A stretch of DNA of 64,000 nt from Natrinema gelatinilyticum (GCF_024266705.1 NZ_CP100756.1:3472001-3536000), one strand, 5' to 3'. Positions 34,893 to 45,255 are shown, counted from the first letter of the stretch. Notes: generated by a model from the letters alone, not told the origin. Numbers and translations: made by a program.

Positions 34893-37379
34893 TCAGTTCG
34901 TCTCGCCCACGTCGTCCCCAGCACCAGCCGCGGCAGCCGGAATCACGTCGACGCTCGCGACCGCGTCTCCGTCGTCGACATCCATGACGATCACGCCCAT
35001 CGTGTTCCGCCCTACGGTCGAAATTTCGTCGACGCGCGTGCGGACGATCTGGCCGCGCTCGCTCATCAGGACGACCTGATCGTCCGCTGCAACCGCTTTG
35101 ACGGCCGTTACGGAGCCGTTTCGCTCGCCGGTCTTAATGTCGATCAGTCCCTTGCCGTATCGTGACTGCGTTCTGTATTCCGAAAGGAGCGTCCGTTTGC
35201 CGTAGCCGTTTTCCGTGACCGTCAGCAGCGCGCGTTCGTCAGCTTCGTCCGTCGCAACCAACCCCGCGACCGCGTCGTCATCCTGCAATTTGATGCCGTT
35301 GACACCGCGGGCGTTGCGTCCCATCGCTCGAACCTCGTCCTCATCGAACCGAATGGTCATACCGCCCTCCGTCGCGACCACGAGGTCCTTGGACCCGTCA
35401 GTCACTTCGACGTCGACGAGTTCGTCGCCTTCCTCGAGATCGGCGGCGATGATACCCGTCGAGAGGATGTTGTCGAACTCCTCGCCGGCAGCGCGCTTGA
35501 CGTAGCCATTTCGGGTGACCATCGTCACGTATTCGTCGTCGCCGAACGCGTCGGTATCGACGATCGCGGTGATGTCCTCGCCGGGGTCCAGATCGAGGAT
35601 GTTGACCGCGGACTTTCCTCGTGCGGTGCGGCCCATCTCGGGGATTTCGTACGTTTTGAGTCGATAGACCTCGCCCTGATTGGTAAAGCAGAGCAAGTAG
35701 TCGTGAGTGTTCGCTCGGAAGACCGTGGCGACCCGGTCGTCGTCTTTGACGTCCGCGCCGATGATGCCTTTACCGCCCCGTCCCTGGGGATCGAACGCGT
35801 CGATCGGCATCCGCTTGACGTAGTCGTCCTCGGTCATGACCACGAACACTTCCTCTTCGGGAATGAGGTCCTCGTGGGTGACCGTCCCCTGATCCTCGAC
35901 GATCGAGGTCCGACGTTCGTCGGCGTACTCGTCTCTGATTTCACGGAGTTCGTCCTTGATGACACCAAACAGTTCCTGCTCGCTCTCGAGGATTTCGGTG
36001 AGTCGTTCGATTTCCTCCAGTACGTCAGTGTACTCGTCTTCGATCTCGGTGGTCTCCATCGAGGTCAGACTTCCGAGTTGCATCCGGACGATGTGGGTCG
36101 CCTGCTCCTCGGAGAAGTCGTAGTGTTCCTGAAGCGTCGCTTTCGCGGCCGACCGATCCTCGCTGTTTCGGATGAGTTCGACGACGTCCTCGGCGTTCTG
36201 GACGGCCGTGAGCCGACCCTCGAGGATGTGTGCTCGATCTTCGGCCTCTTCGAGGTCGTACTCGCTGCGTCGCCGGACGACCTCCCGGCGGTGGGCGACG
36301 TACTCTTCGAGGGTCTCCTTCAGCGAGAGGACCTGCGGTTGGCCGTCGACCAGCGCGAGGTTGATGACGCCGAAGGTCCGCTCGAGGTGATTCTCGAGCA
36401 GCTTATTCTTGACGACCTCGGCGTTCGCCCCGCGTTTGAGTTCGATGACGATGCGGACGCCGTCTCGATCGGACTCGTCGCGAAGGTCGGAGATACCGTC
36501 GATATCCCCCTCGTTGACGTCCTCTGCGATGCGCTCGACGAGTCGAGCTTTGTTGGCCTGGAAGGGGAGTTCGGTGACGACGATGCGCTCGCGGCCCGAC
36601 TTCCACTCCTCGACTTCGAACTCCGCGCGAACGCGAATGCGGCCGCGGCCTGTCTTGTACGCCGAGTAGATGGCATCCCGGCCGACGATGTTCGCCCCCG
36701 TTGGAAAGTCTGGACCCTTGACGTGGTTCATCAACTCGTCGACGGTCGCATCCGGGTTGTCGATCAACTCGATCGTGGCGTCGATCACTTCGCCGAGGTT
36801 GTGCGGCGGAATGTTCGTCGACATGCCGACTGCGATTCCCGACGAGCCATTGACCAGCAGGTTGGGAAACGCAGCTGGTAGCACGTCCGGCTCTTGCAGG
36901 CGGTCGTCGTAATTCGACGAGAAATCGACCGTGTCCTTCTCGATGTCGGCGAGCAGTTCCTCGGCGGCAGGGGCCATCCGCGCCTCAGTGTACCGGGGCG
37001 CGGCGGCCGGATCGCCGTCCATCGATCCGAAGTTCCCTTGACCGTCCACGAGCGGGTAGCGCATCGAGAAGTCCTGGGCCATCCGGACCAGAGTGTCGTA
37101 GATCGCGCTGTCGCCGTGGGGGTGGTAGTCACCCATCGTTTCCCCGACGATCGAGGAAGACTTGCGGTGGGACGAACCGCTCGTGACGCCCATTTCGTGC
37201 ATCGCATAGAGGATGCGCCGGTGGACGGGTTTGAGCCCGTCGCGGACGTCCGGAAGGGCGCGACCGGCGATGACGCTCATCGCGTAGTCGATGTAGCTCT
37301 GCTCCATCTCGTCTTCGATGCGGACGTTTTCGACCGCTCTAGCCTCTACGTCCGTTGGATCGGGTACGTCTGAACTCAT
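34893..37379 (-). CDS. gyrA: DNA gyrase subunit A
   Basis: 828 aa from ATG 37379. The breakage-reunion domain has the quinolone-region [17 protein letters not shown] and the active-site Tyr130 in APRYTEARM. The primary dimer and coiled-coil regions follow. The C-terminal beta-pinwheel (about 510-810) contains repeated strands and the GyrA box-like [10 protein letters not shown]. Gyrase introduces negative supercoils using ATP. The gene is 128 bp downstream of gyrB on the same strand, so one transcript is likely. Confidence 0.97.
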   Translation of the reverse strand: MSSDVPDPTDVEARAVENVRIEDEMEQSYIDYAMSVIAGRALPDVRDGLKPVHRRILYAMHEMGVTSGSSHRKSSSIVGETMGDYHPHGDSAIYDTLVRMAQDFSMRYPLVDGQGNFGSMDGDPAAAPRYTEARMAPAAEELLADIEKDTVDFSSNYDDRLQEPDVLPAAFPNLLVNGSSGIAVGMSTNIPPHNLGEVIDATIELIDNPDATVDELMNHVKGPDFPTGANIVGRDAIYSAYKTGRGRIRVRAEFEVEEWKSGRERIVVTELPFQANKARLVERIAEDVNEGDIDGISDLRDESDRDGVRIVIELKRGANAEVVKNKLLENHLERTFGVINLALVDGQPQVLSLKETLEEYVAHRREVVRRRSEYDLEEAEDRAHILEGRLTAVQNAEDVVELIRNSEDRSAAKATLQEHYDFSEEQATHIVRMQLGSLTSMETTEIEDEYTDVLEEIERLTEILESEQELFGVIKDELREIRDEYADERRTSIVEDQGTVTHEDLIPEEEVFVVMTEDDYVKRMPIDAFDPQGRGGKGIIGADVKDDDRVATVFRANTHDYLLCFTNQGEVYRLKTYEIPEMGRTARGKSAVNILDLDPGEDITAIVDTDAFGDDEYVTMVTRNGYVKRAAGEEFDNILSTGIIAADLEEGDELVDVEVTDGSKDLVVATEGGMTIRFDEDEVRAMGRNARGVNGIKLQDDDAVAGLVATDEADERALLTVTENGYGKRTLLSEYRTQSRYGKGLIDIKTGERNGSVTAVKAVAADDQVVLMSERGQIVRTRVDEISTVGRNTMGVIVMDVDDGDAVASVDVIPAAAAGAGDDVGETN

Positions 37380-37438
37380 GTATTGGCTTGTTTTGTGGGT
37401 TGATGGTAGTGGGTTCGTTGGCAGGCTCCCAACCGTGA

Positions 37439-37461
37439 GCGAGTTCGCGTCGCGAACTCGC
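37439..37461 (-). promoter_or_regulatory. Hairpin in the gyrB-gyrA spacer
   Basis: A perfect inverted repeat with 10-bp arms (GCGAGTTCGC and GCGAACTCGC) and a 3-base loop lies 46 bp after the gyrB stop. It is not followed by a T-run on the minus strand, so it is more likely an mRNA processing or stability element than a terminator. Confidence 0.45.
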
Positions 37462-37507
37462 GAACGGGCCGACAGCCGACCCACAGGCGGGGGAGTATTT
37501 TCGCTGG

Positions 37508-39442
37508 CTAGATGTCGATCCACTCCGCTTCCGGCGCGTGGTCTTTGATGAACTGCTTGCGCGGTTCGACGGCGTCACCCATCAGGACGGAGAACATCTT
37601 GTCCGCCGCCGCCGCGTCTTCGACCGTAATCTGTTTGAGGATACGGTTGTCGGGGTTCATGGTCGTCTCCCAGAGTTGTTCGGGGTTCATCTCGCCTAAA
37701 CCCTTGAACCGCTGAACTTGCGATGGGTTGCCGTCGCACTTCTCCGCGACGATCTCGTCGCGCTCAGCGTCGGTCATCGCGTCGTAGGTCTCGCCGCGAT
37801 ACCGGATGCGGTACAGCGGCGGCTGGGTCGCGTACACGTAGCCTCCCTCGAGCAGCGGGCGCATGTGCCGGTAGAAGAACGTCAACAACAGCGTTCGGAT
37901 GTGGGCACCATCGACGTCGGCGTCCGTCGCCATAATGATCTTCTTGTAGCGAATGTCGTCGACGTCGAATTCGTCGCCGATCCCAGCACCGATCGCGGTG
38001 ATCATGTTCCGGATCTCGTCGTTCTCGAGAATGCGATCGAGTCGATGTTTCTCGACGTTCAGGATCTTCCCTTTGATCGGGAGGACTGCCTGGAATTCCG
38101 GATTCCGGGCCTGTTTTGCGCTGCCACCTGCGGAGTCGCCCTCCGCGATGAACAGTTCGGCCTCCTCGGGATCTTTGGTCTGACAGTCCGCGAGTTTGCC
38201 GGGGAGAGAGGTTGACTCGAGGGCGGACTTCCGTCGGGTCAGTTCCTCCGCCTTCTGGGCGGCCATGCGCGCCTTCGCGGCCTCGACGGCCTTCGTGACG
38301 ATTGCCTGGGCGGTGTCGGGGTGCTCCTCGAAGTAGGTTCCGAGGCCCTCGTGCATGGCGCTTTCGACGATCCCGCGCACTTCGCTGTTGCCGAGTTTCG
38401 TCTTCGTCTGGCCTTCGAACTGCGGGTCGGGATGTTTGACCGAAATGACCGCGGTGAGACCCTCACGAATGTCCTCGCCTTTGAGGTTGTCTTCCAGGTC
38501 GGAGAGCAGATCGTTGTCGTTCGCGTAATCGTTGACGCATCGCGTCAGGGCGGTCTTGAACCCGGTGAGGTGGGTTCCGCCCTCGCGCGTGTTGATGTTG
38601 TTCGCGAAGGCGTGAATCGAGCCCTGGAGTTCCTCGGTGGCCTGCATCGCGACTTCGACCTGGATGTCCTGGTCTTCGTCCGCGAAGAAGATGACGTCCT
38701 TGTGCATCGACGAACGCGTCTCGTTCAGGTACTCGACAAATTCCCGGATACCACCTTGGTACTCGTAGGTCTCGGCAACGGGGCCCTCCTGGTCGGTCGT
38801 TTCCGGACGCTCGTCGCGGAGCGTGATGCGGACGCCGGAGTTCAAGAATGCGAGTTCCCGGAGTCGGTTCGAGAGCGTCGAGAACGCGAACTCGTCCGTC
38901 TCGAAGATGCCCGTATCGGACCAGAACCGGATTTTAGTACCCGTTTCCTCGTCCGGTTCCATGTCTCGAACGCGCTCCATGTCGCCGACCGGTTCGCCTT
39001 CCTCGAACGAGTGACGGAAGACGCTGCCGTCGCGTTTAACTTCGGCTTCGAGTCGTTCAGAGAGGGCATTGACGACCGAGAGGCCGACGCCGTGAAGGCC
39101 GCCGGAGACCTGATACGATTTGTTGTCGAACTTCCCGCCGGCGTGGAGGACCGTGAGAATGACCTCGAGTGCGGGGCGGTCGTATTCCTCGTGAGTATCG
39201 ACCGGGATGCCGCGACCGTCGTCGTCGACGCTCACTGAATTATCCTCGTGGATAGTAACGGTAATGTCGTCGCAGTAGCCGGCCAGTGCCTCGTCGATCG
39301 AATTGTCCACCACTTCGTAGACAAGGTGGTGCAATCCTCGGGAATCGGTAGAGCCGATATACATCGCCGGGCGCTTCCGTACCGCTTCCAGGCCTTCGAG
39401 AACCTGAATTTGACCGGCGCCGTACTCACTTTCCTGGGACAT
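37508..39442 (-). CDS. gyrB: DNA gyrase subunit B
   Basis: 644 aa from ATG 39442 ([20 protein letters not shown]). The GHKL ATPase motifs are [20 protein letters not shown] and [16 protein letters not shown]. The transducer follows, then the TOPRIM domain with [18 protein letters not shown] and [11 protein letters not shown] (metal-binding DxDxDG-type), and [18 protein letters not shown] at the C-terminus. It matches bacterial-type GyrB, which haloarchaea acquired long ago. First gene of the gyrBA unit. Confidence 0.97.
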   Translation of the reverse strand: MSQESEYGAGQIQVLEGLEAVRKRPAMYIGSTDSRGLHHLVYEVVDNSIDEALAGYCDDITVTIHEDNSVSVDDDGRGIPVDTHEEYDRPALEVILTVLHAGGKFDNKSYQVSGGLHGVGLSVVNALSERLEAEVKRDGSVFRHSFEEGEPVGDMERVRDMEPDEETGTKIRFWSDTGIFETDEFAFSTLSNRLRELAFLNSGVRITLRDERPETTDQEGPVAETYEYQGGIREFVEYLNETRSSMHKDVIFFADEDQDIQVEVAMQATEELQGSIHAFANNINTREGGTHLTGFKTALTRCVNDYANDNDLLSDLEDNLKGEDIREGLTAVISVKHPDPQFEGQTKTKLGNSEVRGIVESAMHEGLGTYFEEHPDTAQAIVTKAVEAAKARMAAQKAEELTRRKSALESTSLPGKLADCQTKDPEEAELFIAEGDSAGGSAKQARNPEFQAVLPIKGKILNVEKHRLDRILENDEIRNMITAIGAGIGDEFDVDDIRYKKIIMATDADVDGAHIRTLLLTFFYRHMRPLLEGGYVYATQPPLYRIRYRGETYDAMTDAERDEIVAEKCDGNPSQVQRFKGLGEMNPEQLWETTMNPDNRILKQITVEDAAAADKMFSVLMGDAVEPRKQFIKDHAPEAEWIDI

Positions 39443-39471
39443 GTAAAACCTGCTTTCGGATAGCGGGCCGG

Positions 39472-39483
39472 TACTAATAAAAG
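39472..39483 (-). promoter_or_regulatory. Promoter of gyrB
   Basis: On the minus strand CTTTTATTAGTA is centred about 35 bp upstream of the gyrB ATG, in otherwise GC-rich sequence. Confidence 0.55.
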
Positions 39484-39556
39484 TCACGTGTACGCGCGCG
39501 AGCGCGGGAAGGTTCGCCCGACCGAGGCACCGGACCGGGGAACCGCTCGCGGACTG

Positions 39557-39637
39557 ATACGGACTACTGTAAGTCATTGCCGGTGCAACCGCAGGACGGT
39601 CGCGATTGCACCGGTACATCGTTACAGCAGACCGTAC
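39557..39637. repeat. Dispersed imperfect palindrome, copy 2 (81 bp)
   Basis: Full-length copy reading ATACGGACTACTGTA on the left, with the arms CATTGCCGGTGCAACCGC and GCGATTGCACCGGTACATCG around a short centre, and TACAGCAGACCGTA on the right. It lies 133 bp past the psmB stop and 74 bp upstream of the gyrB promoter. Here the left end is preceded by TG, giving TGATACGG on the plus strand. Confidence 0.85.
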
Positions 39638-39769
39638 GAGGCACCGTCAGACCGAGGCTCGATCGGGTTCCGATGCAGTTGGATTCGGTTCAGTCGGACT
39701 GGACGCCGACCGCACCGGTCGTGCATTCCCTGTTCGTCTCTCGTGATACGTTCCGTATCCACCGGACGC

Positions 39770-40489
39770 CTACGAGACTTCGTCGAACGACTTGTGGCCC
39801 CGAATCACGACCCCCTCGTCGGTGATTTCGGCGAGGAAGACACCGTTGCCGGAGCCAGTGTCGCGTTCCACGGCGCTTTTGACGGCCCGCGCCGCCGCCG
39901 ACCGGGCGTCCGCGAGCGTGAGACCGTCCGCGTACGTGTTCTCGAGGACGCCGTAGGCGAGTTGCATCCCGCTGCCGGTAACAGTGTAGTCGTCGGCCAT
40001 GACACCGCCTGCGGGGTCGATACTATAGACGTGGCTCCCGTCGTCGTCGACGCCGCCGAGGATGGGATTGATCGCCCGGAACGGGCCGCCGCGGGCGAAG
40101 TTCCCCGCGAGCGTCGCCAGCGCCTCGATGGACATCGACTCGTCGCGGCGGGACTCATAGAGATTTGCCTCGGAGCGCAGCGTGCGGATGAACGACTGTG
40201 CCCCGCCGACGGAACCGACGAGCGTCAGCGCTGCCGTCGGATGGACCTGTTCGACTTTCTGGACGTTCTTGTTCGAGACGAAGCGCCCGCCGAGGCTGGC
40301 GCGCATGTCCGTCGCGACGACGACGCCCTCGTCGGTCGTGATTCCGACAGTTGTCGTCCCCGTACTGTTGACGGTGTTACCGTACTCGCCGTCCGCTCGA
40401 GCGCCATTGGGAACCGACCCCAATTCGGGTGCATATGGAGACGTTTCGTCGCCGCGCCGTGGCGCCGACGGTGCGATCCAGTTAGTCAT
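39770..40489 (-). CDS. psmB: Proteasome beta subunit
   Basis: 239 aa from ATG 40489. A 44-residue propeptide ends at STG/TTTVGI, leaving Thr45 as the catalytic N-terminal nucleophile. The conserved Lys follows in the later part of the fold, with DMRASLGGRFVSNKNVQKV. GSVGGAQSFIR and TGSGMQLAYGVLE match archaeal beta subunits. It forms the two inner proteolytic rings of the 20S core. The start overlaps the end of psmA by 8 bp. Confidence 0.95.
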   Translation of the reverse strand: MTNWIAPSAPRRGDETSPYAPELGSVPNGARADGEYGNTVNSTGTTTVGITTDEGVVVATDMRASLGGRFVSNKNVQKVEQVHPTAALTLVGSVGGAQSFIRTLRSEANLYESRRDESMSIEALATLAGNFARGGPFRAINPILGGVDDDGSHVYSIDPAGGVMADDYTVTGSGMQLAYGVLENTYADGLTLADARSAAARAVKSAVERDTGSGNGVFLAEITDEGVVIRGHKSFDEVS

Positions 40490-41228
40490 CCGTCCCCTCC
40501 TCATCCTCGTCGACGTCTTCGACGATGGACTCGAGTCGATCCTCGGAGACCGTCCAGAACGACTCGTCCTCGGTCGTGATCGTGGCGACGTCGACGTCTT
40601 CGGGGGCGACGAGACCATCCTCGGAGGCGCTGAGTGCACTCACGGCCAGTTCGATGCCACCGTCGACGTCGGAATCCGGGCGGTAGTGCTCCTCGAGGTA
40701 GCCCTGAATAACGTCACGGTCGCCGCCGACCGCGGCGGCTTGCCACTCGTAGTCCGTCCCCGAGGGATCCGTCTCGAACAACCGGGGCTCGCCGTCGTCG
40801 ATGCCGCCGACGAGCAGGGCGACGCCGAACGGGCGTGCGCCGCCGGTCTGGGTGTACTCCTGGATGTGATCGGTGACCGCGCGCGTCAACGTCTCGACAC
40901 CGATTCGCTGGTCGTAACGGAGTTGCTCGCCCTGTGCGTGACGGCGGGCGAGATCGACCAACTGTCGCGCGTCGGCGACGTGACCGGCGCTCGCGATACC
41001 GACGTGATCGTCGATTTTGTGGATCTTTTCGACGCTCGAACGCTCCATGAGCGACGAATTCACCTGACGATTCGCTGCGAGGACGACGCCGTCCGACGTG
41101 CGGAGACCCACGCTCGCGGTCCCTCGTTTGACGGCCTCGCGGGCATATTCGACCTGGTAGAGCCGTCCGTCCGGGGAGAAGATCGTGATTCCCCGGTCGT
41201 AGGCCTGCTGCTGAGATTGTCCTTGCAT
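40482..41228 (-). CDS. psmA: Proteasome alpha subunit
   Basis: 248 aa from ATG 41228. The N-terminus AYDRGITIFSPDGRLYQVEYAREAVKRG is the universal alpha-subunit gate region, and VRPFGVALLVGG-like ARPFGVALLVGGIDD follows. An acidic tail of about 15 residues (DVDEDEEGTDD) is haloarchaeal. Alpha rings gate substrate entry and dock the PAN/Cdc48 ATPases. It is co-transcribed with psmB from the promoter at 41272-41284. Confidence 0.96.
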   Translation of the reverse strand: MQGQSQQQAYDRGITIFSPDGRLYQVEYAREAVKRGTASVGLRTSDGVVLAANRQVNSSLMERSSVEKIHKIDDHVGIASAGHVADARQLVDLARRHAQGEQLRYDQRIGVETLTRAVTDHIQEYTQTGGARPFGVALLVGGIDDGEPRLFETDPSGTDYEWQAAAVGGDRDVIQGYLEEHYRPDSDVDGGIELAVSALSASEDGLVAPEDVDVATITTEDESFWTVSEDRLESIVEDVDEDEEGTDD

Positions 41229-41780
41229 TGCTGTTTCAGGTCACTACGACCTTCACCTCGGGTAAGGGACAAGAATTTATAGGCCTTTGTCTGGTGGCAA
41301 CGAGGACTGCTTCGTCGCCGATCGAGCGCGACAGGGGTCGAGACAGTAGGCAATAGGTCGACGCGCTGAATGCCAACCAGACCCACCTCCGGTACTGGGC
41401 AGTCCGTTCGGCAGTCGGTAATCCATTTCGTTTCGCACGGTCCGACACGGTGGCGCTGGTACAACGCCGACAGTCACACCCGTTCGTGCTGTCGATTCGA
41501 CAGACCGTTACCATCTCGAGCCCGTTGCTCAACGGGATCACCGCCGTTGCTCTCGATACAGCGTTTCGTTCAACTGTACGCGGATCGAGTCGGCCTGCTC
41601 GCACTCGGTCTCGGAATCGACAGCGCCGTCGAGATTCGCGGCCACCGCCGGGACGCGACCGTCCGGGACAAAACGACCTGAACGGTCCGAGACTGAGACG
41701 AGCCGGCTGACCGCCCACAGCTCTCGAGATGGCAGATTCCGGCATAACCCCCTTTGTTCCCGTTCCAGTAGGGGAAATCG
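41229..41780. other. Gene-free spacer upstream of psmA
   Basis: 552 bp. The psmA promoter occupies 41272-41284. The minus-strand frame of 169 codons across this region is Arg/Ser-rich with no acidic bias and is probably spurious. Nothing else is visible. Confidence 0.5.
41272..41284 (-). promoter_or_regulatory. Promoter of psmA-psmB
   Basis: On the minus strand GGCCTATAAATTC is a strong haloarchaeal TATA box, centred about 50 bp upstream of the psmA ATG. It implies a leader of about 20-25 nt. Confidence 0.65.
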
Positions 41781-42158
41781 ATGCTTCTGCTCGTCGCGAT
41801 AGCGTTCGCTGTCGCCAGTGGTGTGGCGGTGCTCGAGTTCGTCTCCGCTCGAGCGCTCGAACGGATCCCCTCGGTCGCCACCGAGAAATTCCCCGAGATC
41901 GATCGGGAGTTACTGGGGAAGTTCAGCAGCTTCGATTCCGAACCCGGCTGGGGCACGCAGCCGAATCGGGAGACACAGAAGGGCACGGGCGATCACCTCC
42001 CCGGCGAGGACGTGACGACCCACCTCTCGCCGGCCGACGGCGACGTCGAATCGCTGTACCCCGATCGCAGGGGAGGCGGCCACTACAGTCCGGAGACCAA
42101 CGCGGCGACCGCTGACGTGTTGGCGGACATCGTCGAGGCGCGAACGATCACGATATGA
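41781..42158 (+). CDS. Hypothetical membrane-anchored protein
   Basis: 125 aa from ATG 41781. One N-terminal hydrophobic helix (LLLVAIAFAVASGVAVLEF) is followed by a polar domain with FSSFDSEPGWGTQPNRETQ and DHLPGEDVTTHLSP. I do not recognise it. Its stop overlaps the start of the channel-like gene by 4 bp (ATGA), so the two should be co-expressed and may work together. Confidence 0.6.
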   Translation: MLLLVAIAFAVASGVAVLEFVSARALERIPSVATEKFPEIDRELLGKFSSFDSEPGWGTQPNRETQKGTGDHLPGEDVTTHLSPADGDVESLYPDRRGGGHYSPETNAATADVLADIVEARTITI

Positions 42159-43159
42159 ACCCGATATCCCTCGTCGTCGGCATCGCGTTGCTCGGCGCCG
42201 GGATCGTCGACATTCTCTGGACGACCCTCTGGGTCGACGGCGGTTCTGGACCGTTCTCGGGCCGACTCACCACCGGCGTCTGGATAGGGCTCCGGAAGGT
42301 GACTCGAGATCACAACAGGGCGCTCAGCCTCGCCGGCCCGATTACCCTCACGCTGACGCTCGCGATGTGGATCGTGTTCATCTGGGTCGGCTGGACGTTT
42401 ATCTTCTCGAGCGTCCCGACTGCCGTCGTCAACACGCGCACCGGCGGCTCGGCGGACTGGTGGGGACGATTCTACTACGTTGCCTACACGATGTTTACTG
42501 ACGGCAACGGGGACTACACGCCGCTGTACGGCGGCGACATCTGGGAAATCGCCAGCGCGTTCACGACGGCATCTGGGATGGCCTTCGTCACCCTCGGCGT
42601 CTCTTACGTGTTGACAGTCCTCGGGGCCGTCTCCGACAAACGCTCGTTCGCCGCTACCGTCACTGGGTTGGGCGACCGGAGCGAAGCGTTCGTCCGCGCG
42701 GGCTGGAACGGCGAGAACTTCCACGGGCTCGAGCGGACGATCGAGACGCTGGGATCCGACCTGAGCAAGCTCGCCGAGCAACACAAATCGTACCCGATCC
42801 TGCACTATTACCACAGCGAGAAGGGCGAACGCGCCTCTGCCGTTGCCGTCCCGATCCTCGACGAGTCGCTCTTGCTCTTCCGATACGCCGTCCCGGACGA
42901 GCACAGTCCCGACCCCGCAGTCGTCGAGACCGCTCGGTCGAGCGCACGGAGCTACCTCGAGACGCTCGACGAGTCGTTTATCGAGCCCGAGCCCGCAGTC
43001 CCCCGGTCGCCGAACCTCGATCGGCTCCGCGAGGACGGTATCCCGACCGTCTCGGATCAGGAGTTCGCCGAGGCCCTCGCCGAGGTAACCGACCGCCGCC
43101 GTCGCTTGCTCGGCGTGGTCAAAGCCGACGCGTGGGAGTGGCCTCCGGTCGAGGAGTGA
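42155..43159 (+). CDS. Potassium-channel-like membrane protein
   Basis: 334 aa from ATG 42155. Hydrophobic segments lie at about 3-20, 67-92 and 130-152. Between the last two is a pore-loop-like stretch YYVAYTMFTDGNGDYTPLYGG, whose TxGxGD-type TDGNGD resembles a K+ channel selectivity filter (usually TVGYGD). The C-terminal 170 residues are soluble, helical and acidic, perhaps a regulatory domain. It resembles two-TM ion channel family proteins; ion selectivity is uncertain because Tyr of the filter is replaced by Asn. Confidence 0.72.
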   Translation: MNPISLVVGIALLGAGIVDILWTTLWVDGGSGPFSGRLTTGVWIGLRKVTRDHNRALSLAGPITLTLTLAMWIVFIWVGWTFIFSSVPTAVVNTRTGGSADWWGRFYYVAYTMFTDGNGDYTPLYGGDIWEIASAFTTASGMAFVTLGVSYVLTVLGAVSDKRSFAATVTGLGDRSEAFVRAGWNGENFHGLERTIETLGSDLSKLAEQHKSYPILHYYHSEKGERASAVAVPILDESLLLFRYAVPDEHSPDPAVVETARSSARSYLETLDESFIEPEPAVPRSPNLDRLREDGIPTVSDQEFAEALAEVTDRRRRLLGVVKADAWEWPPVEE

Positions 43160-43200
43160 ACTGGCCTCTTATTCATTGCACTCCGAGTCGTTCACACCCC

Positions 43201-44670
43201 ATGGAGGAGTACGACTTTCTCGTCATCGGCTCGGGTTCCGGCCTCGACGTAGCGAACGTAGCGGCGAATCAGGGACAGTCAGTCGCGGTCATCGAAAAGG
43301 GACGGCTCGGCGGCACCTGTCTCAATCGCGGCTGTATCCCGTCGAAGAAGTTGTTGTATCACGCCGACGTGATGGAAACGATCGAGCGCGCGGACGAATT
43401 CGGGATCGACGCGACTATCGACGACGTCGCCTTCGCCGATATCGTCCGTGACGTCACCGACGACGTACACGGCAGTTCCGACTCGATCAGACGCGGGCTG
43501 CACTCCTCGGATCGAATCGACCTGTACGAGGCGAAAGCCCGGTTCGTCGACGAGCGAACGGTCAGCCTCTCGGGCGGTTCGGCGGACGGGGCCCGCCTTC
43601 GAGCGGACACGGTCCTCGTCGCAGCGGGCACGCGGCCGGCGATTCCGAAGATGAACGGGCTCGAGGACGTCGAGTACCTCACGAGCACCGAGGCACTCAC
43701 GGTGGAAACCCTGCCCGATAGGCTCGTCATCGTCGGCGGCGGCTACATCGCGGCGGAACTCGCGCAGTTCTTCGGGACGTTCGGGAGCGACGTGGCGATC
43801 ATTAGCCGGCGGCCGACCATGCTCCCGGACGCGGACGAAGAAGTGAGCGCCGCGTTCACCGACCGCTACGCCGACCGATTCGACGTGCACACCGGCTACG
43901 AAGCCGTCGCCGTCTCGAAAGACCACGGCTCGATCTCCGTCGAAGCGCGCGCCTTTACGTATCCCGATTCCGACGCTAACGACTCTCACAGTGGCACGGC
44001 GAACAGGGACGATCGAATCACGGTCGCCGGCGACGAACTCCTCATCGCGACCGGCCGAGTCCCGAATAGCGATACGCTGAACCTCGAGGCAGCCGGCATC
44101 GAAACGGACGCTGACGGCTTCATCCAGACCGACGAGTACCTCCGGACGACCGCAGACGGCGTCTGGGCCCTCGGCGATATCGTCGGTGAGTACCTGCTGA
44201 AGCACAACGCCAATCACGAGGCACGGTCCGTCGCGCGCACCCTCTTCGGGGACGACCTCGAACCCATCGACTACTCTGCGATGCCGTTCGCCGTCTTCGC
44301 CTCTCCAGAGGTCGCCGGCGTCGGTCTGACCGAACAGGAGTTGCGCGCATCCGACCGCGAGTACGCCACACGCGTCTATCCCTACGACGAGACGGCGCGC
44401 GGGAGCGCGATGCACGCGGAGGGGTTCGTCAAATCCCTCATCGACCTCGAGGGCGGCATTCTCGGCTGTCACATCATCGGTCCCGACGCCTCGAATCTGA
44501 TTCAGGAGGTCGTCGTGGCGATGACAGCTGGCTCCGGGACGGTCGGGGACATCAGTCAGTCAGTCCACATCCACCCCGCCCTCTCGGAAGTCGTCCAACG
44601 TGCGTTCTCCGGCCAGTTCACTCGGCGCGGTGACCACGATCACGACCACGACCACGAGCATCCCCATTAG
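43201..44670 (+). CDS. Pyridine nucleotide-disulfide oxidoreductase (possible bis-gamma-glutamylcystine reductase)
   Basis: 489 aa from ATG 43201. FAD site DFLVIGSGSGLDVANVAA; redox-active Cys pair in GGTCLNRGCIPSKK; NAD(P) site LVIVGGGYIAAELAQFFG; second FAD motif TADGVWALGDIVG; dimer-interface His in HIHPALSEVVQRAF. This is the dihydrolipoamide dehydrogenase/mercuric reductase/mycothione reductase group. Halobacteria use gamma-glutamylcysteine as thiol, and its disulfide reductase belongs to this group and has been annotated as mercuric reductase, so that role is a good candidate. It ends in a His/Asp tail (HDHDHDHEHPH) that could bind metal. Confidence 0.8.
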   Translation: MEEYDFLVIGSGSGLDVANVAANQGQSVAVIEKGRLGGTCLNRGCIPSKKLLYHADVMETIERADEFGIDATIDDVAFADIVRDVTDDVHGSSDSIRRGLHSSDRIDLYEAKARFVDERTVSLSGGSADGARLRADTVLVAAGTRPAIPKMNGLEDVEYLTSTEALTVETLPDRLVIVGGGYIAAELAQFFGTFGSDVAIISRRPTMLPDADEEVSAAFTDRYADRFDVHTGYEAVAVSKDHGSISVEARAFTYPDSDANDSHSGTANRDDRITVAGDELLIATGRVPNSDTLNLEAAGIETDADGFIQTDEYLRTTADGVWALGDIVGEYLLKHNANHEARSVARTLFGDDLEPIDYSAMPFAVFASPEVAGVGLTEQELRASDREYATRVYPYDETARGSAMHAEGFVKSLIDLEGGILGCHIIGPDASNLIQEVVVAMTAGSGTVGDISQSVHIHPALSEVVQRAFSGQFTRRGDHDHDHDHEHPH

Positions 44671-44778
44671 CCGAGCCAGTGACTCGCGGTCCTTTTTCTC
44701 GACATAGTCGCCGGATCTGCGTTCCGCTTACACGACCGCCGTCGACTTTTGTAATATCGGGGTCCAGTTTCGGCCGCA

Positions 44779-45135
44779 ATGGCAAACGCAGCGATCGTTA
44801 TATTGGCAGGCACCGAATCGCACAGCGACCTCGGCCGACTGGTAAATGGCCTCGAGGCGGCAAAGGAGTTCGACGAGAACGCGGACGACGAACTCGAGTT
44901 GATCTTCGACGGAGCCGGAACGCAGTGGATCCCCGAACTCGAGGACGAGGGTCACGACTATCACGAACTCTATCGGTCGCTCAGCGAAGAAGCCGCGGTC
45001 TGTGACTACTGTGCGAACGCGTTCGGCGTCGACGACGCAATCGCGGAGACCGGAGTCGTCACGGTCGACGAGAACGGCGGCCACCCGAGCGTCCGCTCGC
45101 TGGTCGACGAGGGTTACGAAATAATCACGTTCTAG
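44779..45135 (+). CDS. DsrE-family-like small protein
   Basis: 118 aa from ATG 44779. AAIVILAGTESHSDLGRLVNGLEAAKE is the DsrE/TusD-like Rossmann opening. The later VCDYCANAFGVDD places a Cys pair where sulfur-carrier members have their active Cys. EIITF ends the protein. Such proteins often take part in sulfur trafficking or have no known role. It lies 108 bp after the disulfide reductase in the same direction, which may point to shared thiol or sulfur metabolism. Confidence 0.78.
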   Translation: MANAAIVILAGTESHSDLGRLVNGLEAAKEFDENADDELELIFDGAGTQWIPELEDEGHDYHELYRSLSEEAAVCDYCANAFGVDDAIAETGVVTVDENGGHPSVRSLVDEGYEIITF

Positions 45136-45245
45136 AGATTCGCCGATCGTCGCCGGGCTGAAAGCCGGCGAACGAATCGTCGATACCGACGCGCATCGAA
45201 TGCACTACCCTCGATACAGGTTCACTTTCACTCCGGTAGCACACA

Positions 45246-45255
45246 CCTTTTAGCC
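45246..45255 (+). promoter_or_regulatory. Promoter of top6B-top6A
   Basis: CCTTTTAGCC is centred about 27 bp before ATG 45278, the leaderless spacing. Confidence 0.5.

Noticed and set aside
35703..36881. 392-residue open frame opposite gyrA
   Set aside because: It is a shadow of gyrA, whose motifs are unambiguous on the other strand.
41236..41745. 169-codon minus-strand frame upstream of psmA
   Set aside because: Arg/Ser/Gly-rich, lacks haloarchaeal acidity, and spans the psmA promoter.
43201..44670. Mercuric reductase as the name for the disulfide reductase
   Set aside because: There is no N-terminal heavy-metal domain and no C-terminal Cys pair, both expected in MerA.
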